Below, in pieces: positions 6,700-11,448 of a stretch of DNA of 11,448 nucleotides (positions are counted from its first letter, which is position 1; every line of letters starts with the position of its first letter). Below the pieces are notes generated by a model, which saw nothing but the letters and a program-made list of their open reading frames with translations, ran no database searches and had not been told where the DNA came from. The position numbers and the translations under genes were made by a program. This DNA comes from Bdellovibrio sp. (GTDB lineage Bacteria > Bdellovibrionota > Bdellovibrionia > Bdellovibrionales > Bdellovibrionaceae). The stretch covers positions 1-11,448 of the forward strand of contig PSRN01000163.1 in assembly GCA_003176075.1 (NCBI GenBank), in the 5' to 3' direction.

Positions 6700-7230
6700 C
6701 TAGACCTTCTCGGACTTCTCCGCGGACTGGAATTCCTTGAGAATCGAATTCACGTCGTTTTTGAGCTGATCGGGACCGGTCGGTAGATTTGAATTTTTCC
6801 AATCGACGGAGGAATCAGCAAACGAAAACGCCGTGAGAACATTCCGGATCGTACTGATTGCGTTTTCCAGGCGATGCACCAGTGGTGCAGTCTCCGGGTC
6901 ATTTCGGCGAATCAAATGTCCGATGATTTGAATGGATTGCAGTGGTGTATTGATCAAGTGCAGGGCTCCCAACAGAAGGTGGGCGAATCGCTGCCAGGTT
7001 TGGGTCTTGGTCTTCAGAACGACCTCTTTCTCCTGCTGTTGAGTGAGTTTCCGGCGGTACACATATATGACTGCGGATGAGACCACAAACATGATTGAAA
7101 TCCTAGGTCCCGCTAAAAAGCGGATCAAGTGGGAAATCTTTTGGGCTCGGGGGTTCCATTGTTTCGAAACGAAGTGCAGCGTGGGCGGCGCTGCCCAAGT
7201 CGGTGGCTCCGCCACCTCCGCAGACGCCAC
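6700..7230 (-). CDS. Orphan membrane-anchored histidine-kinase-like (DHp) helical protein
   Basis: I do not recognise a named family. The longest frame starts at GTG 7230 and gives 176 residues, but its first residues (MASAEVAEPPTWAAPPTLH) are encoded by a palindromic repeat. The ATG at 7092 has AGGA 8 nt upstream and gives 130 residues; this may be the true start. A hydrophobic stretch (ISIMFVVSSAVIYVY) followed by RRK suggests a membrane anchor with a cytoplasmic C-terminus. Then comes a helical region with FAHLLLGALHLINTPLQSIQIIGHLI (given in part), whose H-LINTPLQSI core resembles the H-box of histidine-kinase dimerisation domains (HExxTPL). No ATP-binding N, G1 or G2 boxes follow; the protein ends in a charged tail (KEFQSAEKSEKV). 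It could be a degenerate kinase or a phosphotransfer/scaffold protein. Confidence 0.6.
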   Translation of the reverse strand: MASAEVAEPPTWAAPPTLHFVSKQWNPRAQKISHLIRFLAGPRISIMFVVSSAVIYVYRRKLTQQQEKEVVLKTKTQTWQRFAHLLLGALHLINTPLQSIQIIGHLIRRNDPETAPLVHRLENAISTIRNVLTAFSFADSSVDWKNSNLPTGPDQLKNDVNSILKEFQSAEKSEKV

Positions 7231-7234
7231 GGGT
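7178..7234 (+). repeat. Family-A repeat split by an inserted family-B repeat
   Basis: A-left runs from 7178 to 7195, a complete 30-bp B unit from 7196 to 7225, and A-right (GCCACGGGT) from 7226 to 7234. Removing B leaves a perfect 27-bp A unit, with CTG at the three loop positions where other copies have GAA or GAG. The B stem is a perfect GGTGGC-TCC-GCCACC. The composite covers the 5' end of the longest frame of the minus-strand helical-protein gene. Confidence 0.93.
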
Positions 7235-7386
7235 CTGAAATGTTTGCAGGCCAGACCTTTGTCATGAGGGGGGGAATCGCCTCTGCCCCGACGGAAATAG
7301 GCTCAATAAATCAAAAGATGTAGGGTACGATGACGTAAACATAACGGCAAGCGTGGGCGGCGAAGCCGCCACGGGCAAAAAAAGGC
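7235..7386. promoter_or_regulatory. Divergent intergenic region upstream of kdsC
   Basis: This region lies between the minus-strand helical-protein gene and kdsC, so it should carry promoters in both directions. I see no convincing -35/-10 pair. It holds a G-run at 7268-7274 and ends with a family-A repeat 10 nt before the kdsC start. If the helical protein starts at 7092, the noncoding stretch extends from 7093 to 7386 and also includes the composite repeat at 7178-7234. Confidence 0.3.
7350..7376 (+). repeat. Family-A palindromic repeat in the kdsC leader
   Basis: A 27-bp unit identical to the family except that its last base is C, not T. It ends 10 nt before the TTG start of kdsC, and an A-run follows. 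The hairpin would form in the mRNA right beside the ribosome-binding area, so an effect on kdsC translation is possible. Confidence 0.92.
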
Positions 7387-7902
7387 TTGTATATCGATCC
7401 CAAAATTCACTTACGATTGAAACCCATCCGAATGCTCGTCTTAGATGTCGACGGCATTCTAACTGATTGCCGCATTTTTATGGACAGCGATGGCGAATGG
7501 AGGCGTTTTTTTTCCATTCGCGATGGCTACGGGATCCGCCGTCTCAAGGATCTGGCAATTCAAGTCGCGGTGATCACTGGATCAAAGTCGCGGGATATCC
7601 GTGAGCGAATTCGCCAGCTGGAAATTGATTTTTTCTTTGAAGGACATCTCCAGAAGATGGGATGTCTGCAGGAACTTTCCGAGACCTCGGGGATAAGCTT
7701 TGCTGAAATGGCCTACATGGGAGATGATGATTTTGATGTTCCCTTGTTGAAAGAAGTTGGTTTCGCGGCCACCGTGCCGGATGCCTTGGAGCAGGTCTTG
7801 GAGGTCGTTCATTACGTGACCCGGCGGCCGGCGGGGAACGGAGCTGTTCGGGAAGTTTGTGAGCTTTTGATCGCGGCAAAGGGAGCCGGCGGCGTCCAGT
7901 GA
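7387..7902 (+). CDS. kdsC: 3-deoxy-D-manno-octulosonate 8-phosphate phosphatase
   Basis: KdsC removes phosphate from Kdo-8-phosphate to give free Kdo, the substrate of KdsB. It belongs to the HAD superfamily, C0 type with no large cap. Motif I is LDVDGILTD with Asp20 (nucleophile) and Asp22. Motif II is VITGSKS around Thr64. Lys90 lies in FEGHLQK, where the family has a G-x-x-x-K pattern. Motif IV is GDDDFDVPLL (112-121). The length of 171 residues is typical. The start is uncertain: TTG at 7387 gives a normal N-terminal lead-in, while the next ATG (7432) falls only three residues before the motif I Asp-containing strand. The ribosome site is weak for both. kdsC is separated from kdsD by two opposite-strand genes, and 22 nt separate it from the next gene downstream. 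Confidence 0.95.
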   Translation: MYIDPKIHLRLKPIRMLVLDVDGILTDCRIFMDSDGEWRRFFSIRDGYGIRRLKDLAIQVAVITGSKSRDIRERIRQLEIDFFFEGHLQKMGCLQELSETSGISFAEMAYMGDDDFDVPLLKEVGFAATVPDALEQVLEVVHYVTRRPAGNGAVREVCELLIAAKGAGGVQ

Positions 7903-7924
7903 GGAAGTGAGGGGGGCGAAGAAA

Positions 7925-8668
7925 ATGAAAAAATGGATTTTTTCAATCTTGATGGCCATGATTTCGTCTTTCATGGTTACGATTTCGCCGGAAATCGCCA
8001 AGGCTCAGGTCGAGGTGCCGGAAGAAGAGCTCGCCCGCGAGTCCGTGCTGCCCAGGTTTGAGCGTGGCGAGGCGGTCAAAAATCGCGCGATCGTCACTGA
8101 AAAGAAAGTCGAGATCGGCGCCTTTGGGGGCTGGAATTTCACGGAGCCTATCTACTCCCAAGCCAAGATTGGTTTCAATGCCGGATATCACTTCACGGAA
8201 GAAAGCGCCTTGATGCTGAACTTTGGACTTTGGCTGCCAGGTCGCAACAAACAATATACTGACGCGATTCAATCGCAAACGAAAGCGAACAACACGGATC
8301 CTGGCCTCGATTTCAATTTGATTCCCGATTTACAGTATTCACTTTGGGCCAACTGGGAGCTCCTCGCTTATTACGGTAAGATGTCGGTGACCAAACAGGG
8401 AGTCTCCCACATGCATCTCTATCCGATTTTGGGTCTGGGGATGACGAAATACGCTACCAAGATGTATCCGGGCTTGAACTTTGGCTTGGGACAAAAGTTT
8501 TATTTTTCAAAAGCATTCGCCCTTCGCATCGACTTCAAGTTGCAGTACCAGCAGGGGATCAATCCTTTCAACCCAGGCTTCCGCACGGGAGTTCCCGACC
8601 CCAATTCTTACTCCGACAGGTTCACGCTGGGAACGATTCTTGAGCTTGGTGTGAGTTTCCTTCTCTAA
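7925..8668 (+). CDS. Outer membrane beta-barrel protein, Myxococcus/Bdellovibrio type (GltA/GltB-like)
   Basis: The ATG at 7925 starts a clear signal peptide (MKKWIFSILMAMISSF, cleavage likely after IAKA near residue 27), preceded by a G-rich ribosome site. An in-frame GTG at 7907 is less likely. The mature part, about 220 residues, has alternating hydrophobic strands rich in Gly and aromatics (GAFGGWNFTEPIY, GYHFTEESALMLNFGLWLP), and ends in LELGVSFLL, a beta-strand ending suited to Bam insertion. The segment YYGKMSV, then HLYPILGLG, has a counterpart in the next barrel (IYGKMSL, then DMYFAAGLG). This pattern is typical of the short beta-barrel domain family found in Myxococcales and Bdellovibrio (TIGR04565, from memory). 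It starts 22 nt after kdsC and may be cotranscribed. The gliding-motility link is inferred from gene order only. Confidence 0.8.
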   Translation: MKKWIFSILMAMISSFMVTISPEIAKAQVEVPEEELARESVLPRFERGEAVKNRAIVTEKKVEIGAFGGWNFTEPIYSQAKIGFNAGYHFTEESALMLNFGLWLPGRNKQYTDAIQSQTKANNTDPGLDFNLIPDLQYSLWANWELLAYYGKMSVTKQGVSHMHLYPILGLGMTKYATKMYPGLNFGLGQKFYFSKAFALRIDFKLQYQQGINPFNPGFRTGVPDPNSYSDRFTLGTILELGVSFLL

Positions 8669-8832
8669 TAAGTAGATTACACCTAAGTAGATTACACCTT
8701 TTTTGAACCGAGTTCCGGGCCTGAGTCCAAGTCGGTGCCTTCGAATCACCCGCCTTAGGTCCAGACGAATTCGACTCGACTACTTTTATCCAAGTCCCTT
8801 CGATATCTTAGGAGTACAGGAAGGAATTATCG
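8669..8832. other. Intergenic region between the two barrel genes, with a family-B remnant
   Basis: After the tandem duplication, CAAGTCGGTGCCTTCG at 8728-8743 matches the left half and loop of family B exactly. The right half has decayed to AATCACCCGCC. It is the only copy here that looks eroded. I find no convincing promoter. AAGGA at 8821-8825 serves the following gene. Confidence 0.6.
8670..8699 (+). repeat. Perfect 15-bp tandem duplication
   Basis: AAGTAGATTACACCT occurs twice head to tail (8670-8684 and 8685-8699), directly after the stop of the first barrel gene and before a six-T run (8699-8704). No hairpin forms, so it is not an intrinsic terminator by itself. Slippage or a duplicated binding site are both possible. 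Confidence 0.9.
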
Positions 8833-9648
8833 ATGAGCCTTCAAACCACCGTTCTCTTTGTCTTCGTTATCACCGTGCAGTCGCATGCGTTTGCCGCATC
8901 CGAAGGGGATGATGCAGTCGACGTGGACTCGATAGAGGCAGAAATTGGTAAGCAGCCCGCCGCGCCTGACAAACCCGTGAATGGATCATCATCCGCCAGT
9001 CCCGAGAACTTGAAGGACCCGGAAAAGCTCTCCGATCTGAGCCGACTGGCGCCATTTTCGGAGGTCTCCGTCATACAGCGAAGATTTCTTCCGAAAACCC
9101 AGCGATTCCAACTCAACCTCGGTTTAACTACCATCGCCAATGACCCGTGGTTCTGGGGAGTGGGAGCGGGCGGACGTTTTGGTTACTCCTTCACGGAGGC
9201 CTGGTCAGTGGAGCTGGCGTTCTTATTTTTGTCGAACACCGAAAAAGATTCGGTCAAGGATTTGCGGGCCAACCTGGGCATCATCACCAACTCCATCATT
9301 TCAACGCAAGGGTACATCGGAGTGGACGCGGTCTGGTCGCCCATCTATGGCAAAATGAGCCTGTTCAGCAAGCGCATTGTTCCGTTTGATATGTACTTTG
9401 CCGCCGGTCTCGGGCAAACCTCGATCGCCAACGCCAAGTCCTCGTCGGCGACCGCTCTTCATTTGGGAACCGGCCAAATCTACGCGATGTCAAAATCCGT
9501 CGGCTTTCGCTGGGACTTGAGTTGGAACTTCTTCTCGGCGACCGCAAATCCCACCGCCGCCAATGCCAATCCGTCAGTCTCGACTTTCAATAATCTCATG
9601 CTGACGTTGGGAGCCAGCTTCTTCTTTCCGGAGGCGAAGTACAGATGA
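8833..9648 (+). CDS. Second outer membrane beta-barrel protein (GltA/GltB-like)
   Basis: The ATG is preceded by AAGGA with a 7-nt spacer. Residues 1-21 form a signal peptide ending in HAFA. A charged, Pro/Ser-rich segment of about 50 residues follows (residues about 22-75). From about 80 the protein is strand-rich and Gly/aromatic-rich: FQLNLGLTTIANDPWFWGVG, GYSFTEAWSVELAFLF, IYGKMSLFSKR with DMYFAAGLG, and a late strand LMLTLGASFFF. After that strand comes a short PEAKYR end. At 271 residues it is the same class as the upstream barrel, and the shared YGKMS segment suggests they are paralogues. Its stop overlaps the TPR gene start (ATGA), so the two are probably made together. Two barrels followed by a TPR gene is the reason for proposing a Glt-type complex; no functional residue proves it. 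Confidence 0.8.
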   Translation: MSLQTTVLFVFVITVQSHAFAASEGDDAVDVDSIEAEIGKQPAAPDKPVNGSSSASPENLKDPEKLSDLSRLAPFSEVSVIQRRFLPKTQRFQLNLGLTTIANDPWFWGVGAGGRFGYSFTEAWSVELAFLFLSNTEKDSVKDLRANLGIITNSIISTQGYIGVDAVWSPIYGKMSLFSKRIVPFDMYFAAGLGQTSIANAKSSSATALHLGTGQIYAMSKSVGFRWDLSWNFFSATANPTAANANPSVSTFNNLMLTLGASFFFPEAKYR

Positions 9649-11243
9649 AGAAAATCACGACTGTCCTCCTGACAATGGCCGTCTCACTCGCCGCCGCCAC
9701 TTCCGCCGCCGCGCCAACGGGGAGAAAATCTTCTCCCCGGACGATCAATCGGTCAGCTCCGGCCGCCGCGGCGGCGACGGCCCGATCCGCCGCCAACACT
9801 CCGGCCAATCAGCTCACCCAGGCTTTAGCCTTGGTTCGCCAGGGAAACTGTCTGCAGGCGTCGCCCATGCTTTATTCCCTCTCCCGGCGTCCCGAGTTCG
9901 CGACAGAGAGAATGCAGATCAAATATATTTTGGGCTCTTGTCTGATGGGTCTTAAACTCAATCAGATTTCAGCATTTCAGTTTGTCGATGTGGTTCGTCG
10001 GGGGGACAGCAAATATGTGCGCCAGTCCCTTGAAAAGCTTTCGATCGCCGCCGACCAACTGGGGGATGACACCTTATTGAACTACGCGATCTCGAAAGTG
10101 CGGGTCGACGAGTTTCCAAACGATCAGAAAGATATTGTTTATTTCCGGCTGGGTGAGATCAAGCTGAAGAACAATGAAGCCCCGGCGGCCGCCCAGCTCT
10201 TCGCCCAGGTTCCCCCCAACAGCCGGTACCACGCGGCCGCGCTTTATAAGAGAGGACTTTCCGATCTGGAGTCCAATCATGTGAGTGAAGCGATCAAGAG
10301 TTTTAACGAGTTGCTCGCGAGCCGGAACGGCGCGCCCGTGACGGACCCCACCCGGGTCCAAGCTCTGATCGCGCTTGCAAGGTCCTATTACCAGGCCCAA
10401 GATTGGGAAAAGTCGCTTGAGTATTACCGTGAAATCCCCCGAGATTCGGAGCTTTGGCATGACTCCGTGTTTGAATCGACCTGGGCCAACTTGCGGGCGG
10501 CCAAATTCCGATCGACGTTGGGTCTCCTGCAGACCATTCACTCCTCGTTTTATGAGGACTACTATGTCCCCGAAAGCCTGCTCGTCCGGAGTATCGTCTA
10601 TCTTTATATTTGCAAGTTTGAAGAAACCGAAAAGACTTTGAACTTGTTCGAGAAAACATATCAACCGGCGGCCGATTCCATCGGACGGTTCGTCGAGACG
10701 ATCCGCGATCCCAATTATTACTTCGCGGAGATAGAAAAGGCTTACAGCATTCGGCGGGAAAAGAAACCCATCACGGGTTTGAAGTTGCCCTACATGATCG
10801 CGCGCCAGGTTTTGGAAGAAGGGGACGTGAAGCGGGCCTTCTCGTACATCCGGGCGCTCAATGAAGAACGCCTGAGACTGGAGTCCTATGGGCCGATCGC
10901 GCGGTCGCCGCTGGGGGTTTACGCCTTGAAGGTGCTGGCGAACCGCTACAAGAACACCAAAATCACCATCGGTGAGATGGCGCGCGCCCACTTGATCGCG
11001 CTCAAGACGGATATTCGGGAGCTGTTTGAGCAGGCCTCGTTCATCCGTTACGAAACGATCAACGGCCAAAAAGAGTCCTTGAAGAAGAAAATCGCCGAAA
11101 AAGAAGTTGAGACGCAAATCGATGATCAAATTGATCGAACTTTTTACGTTCAGAACGGCTACGAATATTGGCCGTTCGACGGGGAGTATTGGATTGATGA
11201 GCTCGGAAATTACCATTACCTCGGGAAACAAAGCTGCAAGTAA
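9645..11243 (+). CDS. Exported tetratricopeptide-repeat protein (GltC-like candidate)
   Basis: The 532-residue protein begins with a signal peptide (MKKITTVLLTMAVSLAAATSAAA) and an Ala/Ser/Thr/Pro-rich linker to about residue 55. Helical repeats of TPR type follow, for example LTQALALVRQGNCLQASPML, YFRLGEIKLKNNEAPAAAQLF, ALYKRGLSDLESNHVSEAIK and LIALARSYYQAQDWEKSLEYY. A charged, probably coiled-coil stretch (KESLKKKIAEKEVE) is at about 476-490. The C-terminus is a Tyr/Trp-rich block containing YEYWPFDGEYW, close to residue 510. The ATG overlaps the stop of the second barrel. It is probably periplasmic and binds protein partners. In Myxococcus, GltC is a periplasmic TPR protein encoded next to the GltA/GltB barrels; that parallel is my inference. 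Confidence 0.85.
   Translation: MKKITTVLLTMAVSLAAATSAAAPTGRKSSPRTINRSAPAAAAATARSAANTPANQLTQALALVRQGNCLQASPMLYSLSRRPEFATERMQIKYILGSCLMGLKLNQISAFQFVDVVRRGDSKYVRQSLEKLSIAADQLGDDTLLNYAISKVRVDEFPNDQKDIVYFRLGEIKLKNNEAPAAAQLFAQVPPNSRYHAAALYKRGLSDLESNHVSEAIKSFNELLASRNGAPVTDPTRVQALIALARSYYQAQDWEKSLEYYREIPRDSELWHDSVFESTWANLRAAKFRSTLGLLQTIHSSFYEDYYVPESLLVRSIVYLYICKFEETEKTLNLFEKTYQPAADSIGRFVETIRDPNYYFAEIEKAYSIRREKKPITGLKLPYMIARQVLEEGDVKRAFSYIRALNEERLRLESYGPIARSPLGVYALKVLANRYKNTKITIGEMARAHLIALKTDIRELFEQASFIRYETINGQKESLKKKIAEKEVETQIDDQIDRTFYVQNGYEYWPFDGEYWIDELGNYHYLGKQSCK
9718..9739 (+). other. Perfect 9-bp hairpin in the 5' coding region of the TPR gene
   Basis: CGGGGAGAA (9718-9726) and TTCTCCCCG (9731-9739) are exact inverse complements around a four-base AATC loop. 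It lies 73 nt after the start codon, just past the signal-peptide codons. It is unrelated in sequence to families A and B and is not followed by a T-run. Confidence 0.85.
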
Positions 11244-11448
11244 GGACCCCAAGGGCGGCCGGAGAATCCCCAGCGTGGGCGGCGGAGAGCCAAGTCGGTG
11301 CCTACGCCACAAGTGGCTTCGGCACCTCCACAGTTCCACAGGAGCCCTCCTGCTGGCTTTGGCTTCAGTGTGGGGAGCCCCATTTATTGGTGCTCCCGTC
11401 GCTTTCGCGAAGGACGATCAAAGCGTGGGCGGCGGAGCCGCCACGGGT
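11197..11448 (+). CDS. N-terminal part of an exported or membrane-anchored protein, with repeat-derived segments (3' end outside window)
   Basis: This frame is open to the window edge (84 codons). The ATG at 11197 overlaps the end of the TPR gene by 47 nt and has GGAG 10 nt upstream; a GTG at 11275 is an alternative start. Residues 1-24 are polar and basic (KDPKGGRR). Residues 26 to about 46 are encoded by an A/B repeat composite. A hydrophobic core follows (about 49-65, TGALLLALASVWG) and then an AFA signal-peptidase-like site (69-71). Mature residues would begin KDDQ and run into SVGGGAATG (76-84), which is exactly one family-A unit in frame. The protein family is unknown because the rest is missing. 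The signal peptide, same strand and overlap suggest it belongs with the barrel/TPR operon. Confidence 0.6.
   Translation, partial: MSSEITITSGNKAASKDPKGGRRIPSVGGGEPSRCLRHKWLRHLHSSTGALLLALASVWGAPFIGAPVAFAKDDQSVGGGAATG
11272..11333 (+). repeat. Degenerate A/B composite repeat
   Basis: A-left (AGCGTGGGCGGCGGAG) is followed after two or three bases by B sequence. CAAGTCGGTGCC at 11291-11302 and GGCACCTCCACAG at 11321-11333 are the two B halves. Between them, about 18 bases hold a small palindrome, GCCAC-AA-GTGGC. This may be a secondary insertion or two collapsed B copies. A-right is not present. Confidence 0.75.
11422..11448 (+). repeat. Full-length 27-bp family-A repeat at the window edge
   Basis: A complete unit with GAG in the loop, translated in frame as SVGGGAATG immediately after the predicted signal-peptide cleavage region. 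More repeat sequence could continue past the window. Confidence 0.93.

Noticed and set aside
9755..9790. GC-rich palindrome in the TPR gene (CCGCCGCGGCGG) as another repeat copy
   Set aside because: It lacks the family-A ends and is explained by a run of Ala codons in the linker.
10074..11339. A 421-codon minus-strand frame
   Set aside because: It is antisense to the TPR gene, which has a signal peptide, helical repeats and a coupled start. The reverse translation is low-complexity without motifs.

Overview
The window looks like the chromosome of a Gram-negative bacterium from the Bdellovibrionota/Myxococcota side of the former Deltaproteobacteria. This rests on Kdo/LPS genes, two short outer-membrane beta-barrels of the type known from Myxococcus and Bdellovibrio, a large periplasmic TPR protein, and an FHA-linked sigma-54 activator. 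The lineage is inferred from gene content only. No rRNA, tRNA, CRISPR array or insertion sequence was seen.

Layout. 1-900 (minus): 5' part of an FHA/sigma-54 enhancer-binding protein, transcribed away from the rest. 1066-5217 (plus): a tight operon of four genes, engB, kdsB, pyrG and kdsD, in which every junction is an ATGA start/stop overlap. PyrG makes CTP, KdsB uses CTP to activate Kdo, and KdsD makes the arabinose-5-phosphate from which Kdo is built. 5394-7230 (minus): two accessory genes, an AAA_14/DUF4143 ATPase and an orphan membrane-anchored histidine-kinase-like helical protein. They sit between kdsD and kdsC (7387-7902, plus). kdsA is absent from the window. 7925-11448 (plus): two beta-barrel proteins, a 532-residue TPR protein, and the start of a further exported protein. 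The barrel-barrel-TPR order resembles the gltB/gltA/gltC part of the Myxococcus gliding machinery; that homology is an inference.

The most striking feature is a set of two small palindromic repeat families scattered through the window. Family A is 27 bp, beginning AGCGTGGGCGGCG and ending GCCGCCACGGGT. Family B is 30 bp, beginning CAAGTCGGTG and ending CTCCGCAGAC or CTCCACAGAC. Both lengths are multiples of three, and the consensus of each has no stop codon in any of the six frames. They occur inside coding sequence: three tandem B copies at the EngB C-terminus, a shortened A at the KdsB C-terminus, an A/B composite in the N-terminal region of the last protein, and another A just after that protein's predicted signal-peptide cleavage site. 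They also occur between genes. At 7178-7234 one B copy is inserted exactly within an A copy. This behaviour parallels the Rickettsia palindromic elements that colonise genes in frame. No candidate mobilising enzyme is visible here.
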